The translations under genes were made by a program, and so were the position numbers. Below the pieces are notes generated by a model, which saw nothing but the letters and a program-made list of their open reading frames with translations, ran no database searches and was not told the origin of the DNA. A stretch of DNA of 64,000 nt from Eupeodes corollae (Eukaryota > Arthropoda > Insecta > Diptera > Syrphidae). Positions 24,441-35,564 of the stretch are shown in pieces. The DNA lies in assembly GCF_945859685.1 (NCBI RefSeq), contig NC_079149.1, forward strand, positions 27,873,118-27,937,117, read 5' to 3'. How positions within the stretch are numbered: position 1 is the first letter of the stretch; each line of letters opens with the position of its first letter.

Positions 24441-24720
24441 GAAATTATGGACCTTTATACTGTCATGCAAGGGGACTTGGGTTCAATCCCTGCCTGTGCC
24501 ACCTTAATTTAAAGAAAATAATTTTCGCGAATATTGCCTCTTGTGAGGAATTGACAAATCCTTCAAGAGTAAATCTTGTCATGAAAAAGTGCTTTTTCAA
24601 ATTAGCCGTTCTGATTCGGCCTAAAATTGTAGGTCCTGACAACAGTACTCGCGTTCAGGAATGGTTGAAAGTTGTAAGTCACTAGGCCCTGGTTCACAAC
24701 GGACTGTTGCGCCACCCAAT
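24441..24720 (+). mobile_element. tRNA-derived SINE, copy 1 (with RNA polymerase III B box)
   Basis: The head contains GGTTCAATCC at 24480-24489, a B box within GGGGACTTGGGTTCAATCCC, as in a tRNA T-arm. The A box side is diverged. The body runs GAGGAATTGACAAATCC, AAAAGTGCTTTTTCAAATTA, then AGGAATGGTTGAAAGTTGTA. The 3' end is GGACTGTTGCGCCACCC. Body and tail recur at 29965-30150, which establishes a dispersed family. No ORF. The 3' 32 nt resemble the 3' end of the RTE family in this window. Confidence 0.85.
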
Positions 24721-24732
24721 TGAAAATTTAAG

Positions 24733-24845
24733 TTGAATTATTCTTAACCTATCAAGAAATAGGTTAGTTTGAAAATCAAGTTTTTTTTTTGTCGAAAACG
24801 AATTTTTACCAATTTTAGGAGCATTTCTCAAATTGTTACAAATTG
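24733..24845 (+). repeat. Fragment of the AT-rich subrepeat (foldback) family
   Basis: GAATTATTC, then CAAGAAATAGGTTAGTTTGA, then GTCGAAAACGAATTTTTACC and AATTTTAGGAGCATTTCT, match 33735-33860 and 43815-43945 block by block. It is wedged between the SINE and the 3' end of LINE X copy 2. Confidence 0.75.
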
Positions 24846-26690
24846 AGAATTCAGGTAGTACCTTAAAAGTTTCTCAACCGATTCATATTCTGAACCTCCC
24901 CATACCAGTGCAGCATAAAAGATGATTGATTCCGCTTCAGTTTCAAAAACCCGATATTTACTACTGTGCCTTATGAATTTGTTGTTGAAGCAATTTTTCC
25001 AAGTAGCGTTTATTGCAGTTTTCGCCTTAGATAATTTTTCTTTTAAATGCTTATCCATTGTCATATTTTGTGTGAATAGTACACCAAGATATTTGTATTC
25101 TTTACAACCTCAACAGCATTTCCTTCGTAAAACCATTTCTCGTTTGCGTTAGTTCTGCTTCCTCCCTTTCGAATTACCATAACTTTGGACTTATCCGGAT
25201 TAACCATAAAATTCCACAACTTACAGAATTCTTGGAACTAATTTAACATTAACAGTAGAGTTTCAGGTGAGTTTGCCATCATCACTACATCATCTGCAAA
25301 AAGAAGGGCTTTAATTTGCAGTCCCGCAAATTCTATACCACCAGGTAGACAATAGACCAAGTCGTTTATAAAAAGTGGAAATAGATCGGGGCTAAGAGGA
25401 CAGCCTTGTCTGACTCCTGTTTTGGTTGAAAACCACTCTGATCTATTAGCACCATTCCAAACTGACGATTTCGTATATCGATATATATTTTGCATGAGTT
25501 GATCAAATTTTAAGGACATCTAAGCCCGTATAGCTTGTACATTAGGGCATCATGGTCTACCGTGTCGAACGCTGCTCTAAAATCCACGAAGATGCCATAC
25601 AACTTTTTACTTCTTGCAAGGTATTAGTCAGCAATACTTTTGAACACGAAAATGACATCAATAGTAGAGTAGCCCGATCGGAAGCCCGCATGAAATTCAC
25701 TTAAGAGATTTTTTGATGATATCCACATTTTGAGCCGATTCTGAAGTACTACGGTGCAAATTGTATAGGAGGTATTTAGAAAGGAAAAACCTCTGCAGTT
25801 CGCAGGATTCATTGCACAACCTTTCTTGTAAATGGGGAACACTAAAGCTTCCTTAAACTGTTCAGGTATTACACCATTTTCCATGATGATGAATGAGATT
25901 ATTCGATCCGTCCTTGTAAAATTCTACAGGTATACAATCCGTTCCACCTGCTTTGCCATACTTGAGTCCATTGACGATAGAAGAAACCTCTTGCATAGTG
26001 ATAGGTGAATCGAAAAAAGCTCTTGAAAGTTAGGTGGGTTGTAGTGGTACTTGGATATCTCGTTTAATTTTGGGTTTAAAAGTTGCTGAAAATGGTTCTG
26101 CCAAACTTGCGGGCTTAAGCTGATGTCAATGATATATTTCGTACCATTTAAATTGCGAGCTAAGATCCAAAATTCTGAATAGTTCATAGCGAGAGTGAGT
26201 TTAAGCGCGTCAGATTTGAAAAACTGTTTCTTTTTTTCTTTACATAGGTTTTTAAATCTCTGATTATCTTTTAAATACGATTCCTTAGCAAACCTGGTAC
26301 TGCCTTTACGGAATAGTTTTAGCCAGGCATAGGACACATCTCTTGCTTTTTTACAGCTTTGATCAAACTACCGCTCCTTGAATGCTATGCGTTTTTTCGT
26401 CAACCTGCAGAATGGATTTGCTTGCTTAATTATTTCCTCTAGATCGTTGAAATTCGCAACTGCATGATTTTGTAGGGCCTCATCTAAATTCACTTTATAG
26501 GAGTGTTCTTTGCTTCTATGCCAAATTATCTTTGGGAGAAGATCCATGTTTGTGGTTGTGACATTAGCTACCTCTGAATAGTTGAAGGATACCACAATCG
26601 GCATGTGGTCTAAAAATGGCTCGTTCAATACCTCGAAATGGAAATGATTATTCCATTCACTTCCTTAACCAAAACCTAGTGTTCTTTTTT
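24846..26690 (-). mobile_element. LINE family X, copy 2 (endonuclease end + RT)
   Basis: Minus strand, 5'-truncated at about 26690. It begins with the C-terminal end of an endonuclease (LNEPFLDHMPIVVSFNYS, the DH motif). A linker follows (26337-25924, SEFWILARNLNGTKYI), then RT blocks PEQFKEALVFPIYKKGC and GFRSGYSTIDVIFVFKSI (25884-25624), TGVRQGCPLSPDLFPLFIN and ALLFADDVVMMANSPETLLL (25519-25238), and the C-terminal KEKLSKAKTAINATWKNC (25064-24828). Several frameshifts separate these. It lies tail-to-tail with copy 1, with the SINE between them. Confidence 0.85.
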
Positions 26691-28180
26691 TTTGTGATGT
26701 TTGAAATTTTAGATAGCTATTTTAGCACGTTTGCGATGGATTCTTTTTAATTATTTATTAAATTAATGTAGAAAAAAAAAACTTTTAAATTAAGAAGCTC
26801 AAAATAAACACAACTTTCACTTGTATAGCCAGGGTTGCCAATCCAATCAATTAAACCAAAAACATTGCATGTCAAAATTATATATGTAACAATAAAAAAG
26901 TTAATTTAATGTGTTTTTAATAAAGTAAGTACTTCATAAGTGCAGCAAAACAGAAAAAAAAAACATGGAAAACAATTATTTTAATGAATTCACAGGACAT
27001 GGTTAAAAATGTAACATGAATCAAATTCATGAAAAGATTTATGTCACTAGATATATCAAAATTTTGTAGAAAAGACGGAAAATATTTTTTTTTTAAATTT
27101 CGTCTTATATATTATCAATTTTTACCAAATATTTCCAATCTTATTTTAAAATATAATAAATTAGCGAAATACCCTTATCACAATCAATATAATTACATCA
27201 TTTGGATTCACTTCAATGCAATGAGAAATATCTTTCTTTAAATGTTACGTTTGTTTTTTCTTGTTCGTTCTATTTGTCCAAGAAGAAAATGTCACGACTT
27301 CGAAAATCCATTGAATTCTTTCAATATTTTTCTCTTTTTATGTGTATTTTAAAGTTCTATCGTCTTTGTCATCATCATTGCCTCACTAAAACCCATTAAT
27401 CCGCCATTAAAGTGAAATTATCGTGATTTTCCGCACTCAAAAACTTTTGTTGCCAACTCATTTGCGACCTTCGTTCGTTCGTTCGTTGGAGAACGTCGTC
27501 AGATACATGGCTATACGAAGATGTTGCAAAAACCCTATCGAGGGCGAAAACGACGACGACGAAGTGTAAAACTTTTTACACGACGACATCCATGTATCCT
27601 TTTGCCTCCAATCCTCTATAAGAGTGAGAAAAGAGCATCGCACAATTATCGAGGTTCTTCTTCTTATTTTTTAATTTTTTTTCTGTTTTTAAATTTAGAA
27701 CAAAATCCCAACGCGTTAAGGATTATCTTATAAAACTCGATGCCACGCGTTGCAAAGCACAAACTTTAGAAAGAGTTTGATGCTTTAAACTTTAAATTTG
27801 TTTGCAACACTTTCTCGAAACGCGACCCAATTCCTTGCTGCTGCTGCTTCTTCTTCCGATGCGATGCGATGCAAGCTAGAAATGCAGCCATGTCCTTAAA
27901 TCCTGCAAAAGTGAGGATAGGTATAGGTTAAAAGGGTGGGATTATTTGTTAAACGTGCAATGGATAATATTTGTTCTATGGCATGATAAAGAAAACCTAC
28001 CACCCTGTCTATAGATATATGTATTTATTTAAGAGTAAGGATATGAGGCTAAGGATTCACCTTTTACACGTTAAGCGAGTATAGAAGTTTCACACAAAGT
28101 TGTTTATCCTTTTTCTTCTTTTTTTTTAATGAAAGTTTATCTTATACTTGTTTTCTTATTTTTCTTTTTTTGTCATGAAG
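26691..28180. other. Sema2a intron, 3' part, no gene
   Basis: AT-rich, with AGGGTTGCCAATCC at 26829 (inverted relative to GGCAACCCTAGCC at 22476) and an AACATTGCAT word at 26855. A TCGT microsatellite lies at 27470-27487. Frames at 27029-27241 and 27521-27733 show no motifs. A pyrimidine tract precedes the acceptor at 28180. Confidence 0.55.
27470..27487. repeat. (TCGT)n microsatellite
   Basis: About four consecutive TCGT units, visible directly in the sequence. Confidence 0.8.
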
Positions 28181-28318
28181 TCGAATTTAACCCATTTACC
28201 AAGATCGGAATACGTGCCAGGAATCGGTTTGGGCATCGCCAAGTGTCCATACGATCCACTTGATAATTCAACAGCGATTTACGTGGAGAACGGAAATCCA
28301 GGAGGTCTACCTGGTTTG
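28181..28318 (+). CDS. Sema2a: Sema2a internal exon 3 of 6 in the window
   Basis: A 138-nt exon, phase 0-0, 46 codons: SNLTHLPRSEYVPGIGLG, IAKCPYDPLDNSTAIYVE, NGNPGGLPGL. The donor is GTATGT. The acceptor is a T-rich tract ending GTCATGAAG, weaker than the CAG acceptors of the other exons. Two N-glycosylation sequons (NLT, NST) fit a secreted protein. KCPYDP is a conserved Sema-domain motif. The exon joins YVIY before and YSGTNAEF after. The ENGNPGxLPGL wording favours Sema2a over Sema2b by my recollection. Confidence 0.93.
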
Positions 28319-29157
28319 GTATGTATTTTATAAGATAAATGTCTTTTTCAGTAAAGAATTTATAGTTTTTTATTCTCATGGTTAAAAAAATAAAATTGAA
28401 CATTGATGCAAGAACTTGGAGAAAGCTATAGAATGCAACAGAAAAGATGCAATGTAATTTATTGGTCTAGCTCTTGGTGTAACCAGAGTGGTAAAAATTA
28501 CGTACAAAATATTCTACAAAGTTCAAAAAAGTGAGATTCCAGAATTTTTTGAGCATTCAGAAACTTAAAACACTGTTTAAAAAAATGGTTAATTTCAAGA
28601 CAAATGTTCATCTACTATAGGAGAATGAAATCACTTCAAAAAAATTTGACGAGAAGTCCGACAACCAGATAATGCCGTATTAAATTTAACATAAAATCAA
28701 ATGTTAGAATATATATTTTAAAAGTTGAAAAGAAAATCAAATGGTCACTCTGATACTAAAATAAGACCGTTAAGTTAACTCTAGTGCAACACTTGAGGAA
28801 ATAAGCTTTACGTTTAAATGTTTTTTATCTCTTAACTCCTTTGCTTATTTTCAAAAAGAAAAGTAAAGCGGAAGGACATCTTTCATTCTGATAGATGTTA
28901 TTCTTTCAAAGGTAATCTTTTCTCTTTGGATAAGATACAAAAAATTGAAACAAATCTCAACGAAAGGACAAATCTCCTTGAAATACAATTTAATTTCTGG
29001 TGGTTTTGTCTATTTCTTCTTTGAGTTCGAATTATAGTTCATCGTTCCTGTTGAAAAGAACTCTAACTCTGTCGCTCTCTGTTTAAATTTAATGTTTATT
29101 ATTTTTTGATTTATTTTATTTTTTTGCCTCAAATCTATTTATTATTATATTCAACAG
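28319..29157. other. Sema2a intron, 0.84 kb
   Basis: Phase 0 intron with GTATGT donor and TTCAACAG acceptor. No element or gene seen. Confidence 0.7.
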
Positions 29158-29290
29158 TACTCAGGAACAAATGCTGAATTTACTAAAGCAGATACAGTTA
29201 TCTTCCGGACGGATTTGTATAATGTTACCGCAAAACGAAAGGAATTTGGTTTTAAAAGGACGTTGAAGTATGATTCTAAGTGGTTGGATA
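29158..29290 (+). CDS. Sema2a: Sema2a internal exon 4 of 6 in the window
   Basis: A 133-nt exon, phase 0 to 1. It reads YSGTNAEFTKADTVIFRTDL, then YNVTAKRKEFGFKRTLKYDS and KWLD plus one base. The A at 29290 joins AA at 48431 to give lysine. The donor is GTAAGT. AEFTKADTVIFRTDLYN is a highly conserved Sema-domain segment, and YNVT is a glycosylation sequon. The downstream intron is unusually long (19.1 kb). Confidence 0.94.
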
Positions 29291-29954
29291 GTAAGTATAA
29301 AACGTTTATTTATTTCTTAGTTTATTATTACTATATTGTTTTTATTTAAATTTTTTCCTATCGTCTGTACTGTTCAAAAAAATTATTCCGTAAAAGAAAC
29401 TTTTTACTTCCGCTAAGCAATATTTCCTGTAAGATGAATGAGTTAAAAATCCGTACAAAATGGACTTGTGATGTTACAAGTTGTCAAGGATTTGTCTTGA
29501 ATAGTAAAATAATGTCTGGATCACGGTTTTATTAAATAAGATTAATTTAGGTACTCTAAATTTATCAAAGCTGATTTTTAAAGTGTAATTGTAGCCATTG
29601 AATTATTTATTCCAAAGAAAACCAGGGAAAGCGCTTGTGAAAGAGATTTAAAGACATATATACAAATTTGATCTTTTGCTGTCTCCTAAAAAAAAAGAAA
29701 TATAATATCCAAATCCAAACATACTGTAATCATTTATATTTGTTTGTAATATTTTTTTTTTAATAAGAATGTCCTGTGCACAAAAAGTAATTAGTTTGAT
29801 ATTTTGTAAAAGCTTCGAAAAATTCAACTTAACTTTAAAAAAACTACTGCAATTTATTTTTTGACTCGATCTTGATAAAATAAAAATTATTCAATGATTT
29901 AAAAAAAAAACTTGACCGAAAGTTTTCATGGTCAAAACCTCATATTTTTTTTGT
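29291..29954. other. Start of the 19.1-kb Sema2a intron, no gene
   Basis: AT-rich DNA before the second SINE copy; nothing recognised. Confidence 0.6.
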
Positions 29955-30166
29955 ACTGTTATCCCGTCTTGCGAGGAATTGACAAATCCTCCAAGAGTAA
30001 TTATCGTCAAGAAAAGTGCTTCGTTCAAATTATCCGTTCAAATTCAGCTTAAAACTGTGGGTCTTCTCCATTCCTGAAAACGTATTTCGCACCCAGGAAT
30101 AGTTGAGTGTTGTAAGTCTATAGTTTTCAATAGACTGTTGCGCCACCTTATTTATTTATTAATTTA
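29955..30166 (+). mobile_element. SINE copy 2 (head missing)
   Basis: It matches the body and tail of the 24441-24720 SINE: GAGGAATTGACAAATCC, GTCAAGAAAAGTGCTTC, AGGAATAGTTGAGTGTTGTA, and the 3' end AGACTGTTGCGCCACCTTAT followed by TTAT repeats. The tRNA-like head with the B box is absent, so this is a 5'-truncated copy. Its TTAT tail differs from the TAAG tail of the RTE elements. Confidence 0.82.
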
Positions 30167-30287
30167 TTCGTGTTCAAGGAGCTTATACATATAATAATGT
30201 TGAATTATTTGAAAGCGTTAAATTTCTTTTAGTTACAATACAAATTAAACTCTACAATTTGCTGCAATTAATTAACAAAAAAAAAAG
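30167..30287. other. Short AT-rich intronic segment
   Basis: It follows the SINE tail and ends in an A-rich run. No feature recognised. Confidence 0.4.
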
Positions 30288-30337
30288 ACGGGGATGCGAC
30301 CCACACTGATAACTTCCAATTCTGTCTGTCGATTTGT
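30288..30337 (+). repeat. Terminal segment of the AT-rich foldback family, left of a nested LINE
   Basis: GGGGATGCGACCCACACTGA followed by TAACTTCCAATTCTGTCTGTC and GATTTGT matches the terminus at 37375-37430 and 43718-43775, again preceded by poly-A. The element stops at ATTTGT (30332-30337), where a LINE begins. The family sequence continues after the LINE at 33671. Confidence 0.8.
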
Positions 30338-33300
30338 ATTTATTTATTATCATTAAGCATTTTAAAACATAGAGTCTTATTTTTAATACTTATTATGTTC
30401 AGATTTAAATTTTATCAAATTAAAAAGAGGAATCAAATTAGTATACTAAATTTACAATTTGCTTGAAGTTAAGAGAAAATTTATTTTTAGATAAATGGTC
30501 ATGATGAAAAATTAAATAACATACATTTTTAAATTCTAAGACAAAGTGATTTTTATTTTGGAAACATTTTCAGCATTTGTATAAGTTCTTTAAAGAGTTC
30601 TCAAAACGAGTGCTGCTGTGTATCCCTCTCAGGTTAGCAGGCAAGGAGTTCCATAGGGCAACAGCGTGTACAAAGAACTGTTGTTTTGAATTTCTGAATT
30701 TGAAGGAAGGCACAATTAGAACATTACTTCTTTGTGATACTGGGAACCTAAGCCTTTCGAATAGATATTCAGGAGATCTAGTATGAATAAGTCTAAAAAG
30801 AAATGTCAAAGTTTGATAGTTTATGTAGTTGTTGAAGGTCATGTTGAAAACACTACTTGCTTGCATCGAAACATGATCGAACCGTCGCAAGTCATAAATA
30901 AAGCGAACAACATTATTAAACGCGACTTGAAGTTTTCGTTTATTAGCACTGTCAAGGGCACAGAAAATGTTACTGCCATAGAAAAGTATTGGTAGGACAA
31001 GAGATTTTGCTATAGTCATTTTTGTTGAAACTGGAAGACAACTGGCAGATATATACAAAACCCGCAAAGCAGCATATATTCGACCAACGGCACAAGTCAA
31101 GTGATTGTCCCATGTAAGTTTCTGGTTAAAAACAATCCCAAGATTCTTAACTGTTCTAACGTAGCTTAACGTTTTCCCCTCAAGTTCAATACTAGGGAAA
31201 TAGGAAGTATCTATTGCAGTGTTACTGATGACGATTGCCTGACATTTCTTAGGGTTAAGTTTAAGATGATTCTCCCTGGACCACTGGTTTATAAACATCA
31301 AATCTTCATTTATTCTGGCAGTTGCGTCTTCAACCATGCCGATTTTGTAGCTCAAATGAATTTGAACGTCGTCAGCATACATATGAATTTTGCAATGCCT
31401 GAGTACAGATGGAAGGTCATTATTGAAAAGTGTGAATAAGAGTGGTCCCAAAATCGATCCCTGGGGCACACCATTAGGGGTAGGGAGGAAATCCGACAGC
31501 CTAGAGTTAGCAAAAACAGCCTGAGTTCGATGGCTTAGATACTGTGCTATGAGGGTTAAGGCTGAGTTTTCAAAGAAGAAGAAAGAACTCAGTTTTTTTC
31601 AGAAGAATTGTATGTGAAACAGTGTCGAACGCCTTAGAGAAATCAAGGAGAACCAGAGTTGTGACTTTATTATTATCAATTTGTTGTCGTATGTCGTCGC
31701 TTATCTTAAGAAGCGCAGTCGTGCAGCTGTGTTTCGGTCTAAAGCCAGATTGCGTCGGTGTAATTAAATTCCGTGTTTCCAAGAATGCTGTTATCTGCTG
31801 ACTAACGATCTTTTCGAACGCTTTTGAAATGAATGGTAGGATAGAAATTGGTCGGTATTCTTTTTGTTGCGAATTAGACTTTTTAAGAATTGGCAATATT
31901 TTTGAAGCTTTCCATAGTGCCGGGTAACAGGACTTTGTTAATATTGAATTAAAGATATGTGTCAAGAAAGGAGATATAAAAGTAAGAATAATTTTAACAA
32001 ACTTAGGATGCATATTGTCTAGTCCAATAGCGTCCAATTTTATGTCTTTTACGGCCTTAAATACCTCAACTTCAAAAACTCTTTTAAGACTGAAACTTGA
32101 GAGAAGCTCATTACTTCTTTCAAAGTTTGTGTCAAACGCAACACCATTATTTGTGTCAGAAACAGAACTTACGAACTGTTTGTTTAGTTCATTTACATCA
32201 CAGCCATCCTCAGCAATCTTTTGTTTCGTCGTAATACCAAGAGATTTTATGTTCTGCCACAGTTTTTTGGAAGAAACATTGTTAAATCTCGACGCAAAAA
32301 ATCTTCGCTTGGAATTTCTGATTTGAATATTCACTGCATTTCTTAACGTTTTGTACTGCATGAACAACAGTGGTAACTTGAACCTTTTCCAACGTTTGTA
32401 AGCTATATTTCTTTTCAGAATAAGTTTATCAATGTAACAAGTGTACCATCCTATTTCAGGGTTTTTGATTCGCACGTTTTTAATTGGCACAAAGGTGTCA
32501 AAAAGGTCATTAATTTTGTTAGTAAAGAAATAAACTTGCTCATCTACGTCTGAGATGTAGTATATATTTTATAAATTAGAGTTATATATACTTGTTACCA
32601 ATGATTGCATATCGATTGCATTGAAATTCCTAAATGAAATGCTTTCTGTTTCTGAGGTCGGATTCAGGTTAATGTTATAAAAAGCGATAATTAAGTCATG
32701 CTTGGAAAATCCGGGAACATCAAGCTGCCCATAGCAGTTCACAAGATGTGGTTGATTGACCAGGAATGTATCAAGTAGAGTGGAGCTAGACGAAGTAAAA
32801 TGCGTGGGTTGATCAGTGTTAACTGGAAAAAGGTTGATGGATAATAGATTTTCGTTGAAATTTTTGGTCATACTGTTATGTTTATCTAATAGATCAATAT
32901 TTAAGTCTCCTGCAATAATTATGTGGTTAAAGTTAGGTGTTACTTCCTCTAGAATGTCTGTAATGACGTTTGTGTCTGTTATGTTAGGAGGTTTGTAGAT
33001 AACACCAATCAGACATTTATTGGGTGCACAAGTGACTTCTATAAATAGGTATTGCAATCCACTATTATTGTCTGTACTTCTTATTAACTTGCTTTTGAAA
33101 CATTTTTTTATGAAAATAGCCACTCCCCCTCCCCTAGAAACAGTACGATCAGATCTGAAAACTTTAAAGTTACCGGTGCTCAATAAGCAGCTATCAACTT
33201 GTTCGGTCAACCATGTTTCAGATACGCAAATGATGTCCATTTTGGAATCATTGAAAGTACTTTTAAATTCATCCAAGTGTTTGAGCAGACTTTGAGCATA

Positions 33301-33670
33301 TATGTGACATACAGATAATCCATCGTATCTGTTTCGAAAAACTTTGAGCATAGTCCCTGTTTTGTTGAAATTTGTATTGCTGCTGACCTGTGGAACCCCT
33401 CTACTTCTAGCTTGACTCATAGGTCATGTTATATATAAAACACCAACTGAGAAGAACGAAACAGCGTAATGAAGAACTTTGTTTCATAAAGAAAGATGCC
33501 AGAAAAAGAAATTTCAATTTTTTGGATAGAAAAAATGCTGAATAGTTTTCCAAAAATAAAAATCGACTAGAAACAATTTAACAGTTTAAAAGAATAAAAT
33601 ATTTAAGAGATATTAAAAAAAGTGAAGAATTAGTTAAATGAAATATGTATATAAAAAAAAAAATACTAAA
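30338..33670 (-). mobile_element. Near-intact LINE (endonuclease + RT), CR1/Jockey-like, nested
   Basis: Minus strand. The endonuclease frame 33420-32569 shows CVSETWLTEQVDS, GGGVAIFIKKCFK, LIGVIYKPPN, IIAGDLNIDLLD and FSKHDLI. One in-frame TAA (about 32569) separates it from the RT frame (32490-31570: DAIGLDNMHPKF, KILPILKKSN, YRPISILPFISKAFEKI, SGFRPKHSCTTALLKI, LLDFSKAFDTVSH). A single frameshift near 31575 leads to the last frame 31469-30570 (VPQGSILGPLLF, MYADDVQIHLSY, VKNLGIVFNQKLTWDNH). The 3' end carries AATA-type repeats. ATTTGT flanks both sides (30332-30337, 33671-33676). No ORF1 was seen, only about 250 bp of leader. It is the best-preserved element of the window. The clade is inferred from the RT wording. 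Confidence 0.88.
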
Positions 33671-33955
33671 ATTTGTTTTGTCTTTCTTAAAAGTTTGTAG
33701 ATTTTCGTGCTTTGTTAAAAAAGTTGTTAGTTAAATTATTCCTAAACATTTTAAAATTACCAACAATATTTTACATTTCAAGAAATAGTTTAATTTGAAA
33801 ATCAAGTTTTTTTTTAGTCGAAAACGAATTTTTACCAATTTTAGTAGGATTTCTTCAATTTTTACTAATTGGATGAATGAAATTAATTTGAAAGATATCA
33901 AGAAACGAATATCAATTTTTACCAATGTATAATTTTATTTCCATTAAAAAATTTA
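33671..33955 (+). repeat. AT-rich foldback family segment, right of the nested LINE
   Basis: TTGTCTTTCTTAAAAGTTTG, then AGTTGTTAGTTAAATTATTC, ACCAACAATATTT and GTCGAAAACGAATTTTTACC, continue the terminal sequence interrupted at 30337 and align with 43775-44010. Together with 30288-30337 it is one element split by the LINE. Confidence 0.78.
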
Positions 33956-33959
33956 ACAA

Positions 33960-35555
33960 AAACATTATTAGGGTGGTATTCAAAATATTCAAAGTCGTCT
34001 GTCACGTTAACAAAAAATTAGTTAATTAAATTAAAGCAAAGCTTAGCAAGTTTAACAGAATTCGTTTATTATTAAACTATGATATTTAAGCGAGTCTTTT
34101 CGAAAATTGTAGCGTTTTGGGTACCAAAATCCATTTAAAATGTTTAGGAATGTTGACCAATCCAAAGTTACATTTCCATGATACTTTTGTCGGTATCCTC
34201 TAAGGATGGAGAACACATCAATGAAGTGGTATGTATTTACTGTCTCATTCTAAATACATAGAGTGCATAGGCCAACAGAGTCGTTGCGAAAAGCTTTAGC
34301 ATTTAAGTTTGAAAAAACGCACCTTGCTTTGAAGATTAAGCAGATCATGTCGCGGACATTATTATCTTCAAACTAAATCGGGACTTCGGCATAAAACGGA
34401 TTGCAATATTCGTCGTGAAATTGTGACTGCATTGCATTGGTGGTAAAACCGCCCCAATGCTTTTCTACTAGCTTTGTCAGCAGCAATTTGTGCATTTGAT
34501 TCCATTCTGAAACTGGAGTTTCGGGACTCTTGGAAAAGGCGTGACCATTCCTGAGCCCAACAAATATTTTTCTCGATGACTGCTTCAGAGAGGATACGCG
34601 GTAAGCGGTTACGTGGAATTCACATCACTCTGCGTATGTAGGTTGATGTATCTTTAAAGTACTTAGGAAAGCCTTTGGAAGACCAGTTTCGATGTGTATT
34701 GCACAGTTAGGCGTATTATCAGCAGACCAAAGCATCTTTTGACAAAGAAACGTAGTTTTTCAGTTTGAATGTGTTCCTTGTATCGCCACACTTGCGCACA
34801 ATAGTGCATTATTGACTTTGTTAATAATGCATCGTGCACTTTATATTTAGCAGAGTGAGTAACAAACTTGCTCCTTACGAATTTCGACCATGTCGAGTTG
34901 ATTGAGTTTTTCGATGATGTAAGTCTTTTTGTTAAGTCATATGACCAGGACATGTTGTAAGGAAAGTAAACGCCAAGATATTTGTATTAATTAGTTATCT
35001 TTATCTCACCTAATGTTCTTCCACCTCCATTCCTAAAAATTATTATTTCAGACTTTTCTAGGTTGACAGCAAGGTTCCAAATTTTGCAATATCTGCCGAA
35101 GCTATCGATGATCGGTTGTAGGGTACTAGGTCTGTCAGAAAGAAGGACTATGTCGTCCGCGTAAACCAAAATATTTATTTGCATACCATTCACAGTGAGA
35201 CCAGATGGAAGTTTTAAGTGTAGATCGTTTAGGAATAGTACAAATAACAGGCCACTCAGTATGCATCCTTGTTTGACTCCTTTGGAGTTCTGGAAGAAGC
35301 TAGACGTACTAGTTCCATCCCAGACTGTAACAGTCGTATCTTTGTACAATAAACGTATAATAGAAACCAGTTTTGTAGAGACGCCTATGTTTGATAATTT
35401 GTAGAGAAAAGCTTCTCTGTTAATGTTGTCAAACGCTGCTGACAAATCTACAAAGAAAGTGTGAAGCTTTTTCTTCTGGCTCAGCTGAAGTTAGATTATA
35501 CAAGAAAGGTTGTACACTTGGTCAACTGAACTATATTGTTTTCTTTATGCAGCCT
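33960..35555 (-). mobile_element. LINE family X, copy 3 (RT and C-terminus)
   Basis: Minus strand, 5'-truncated at about 35555. It reads QYSSVDQVYNLSCII, then FFVDLSAAFDNINREAFLYK, KGVKQGCILSGLLFVLFLND, ILVYADDIVLLSDRPST and LEKSEIIIFRNGGGR (35445-34987). The tail frame 34953-34663 has KRLTSSKNSINSTWSKFV and HYCAQVWRYKEHIQ. Further decayed sequence to about 34000 still shows an LCTLC cysteine knuckle and PRNRLPRILSEAVIEKNI. It shares C-terminal architecture with copies at 22640 and 24846 but is diverged from them. Frameshifts and stops make it a fossil. It lies 5'-to-5' with the next LINE. Confidence 0.82.
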
Positions 35556-35564
35556 AACATATTA

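Noticed and set aside
24470..24500. Functional tRNA gene
   Set aside because: Only the B box region is recognisable, there is no cloverleaf, and the segment is the head of a dispersed SINE whose body recurs at 29965.
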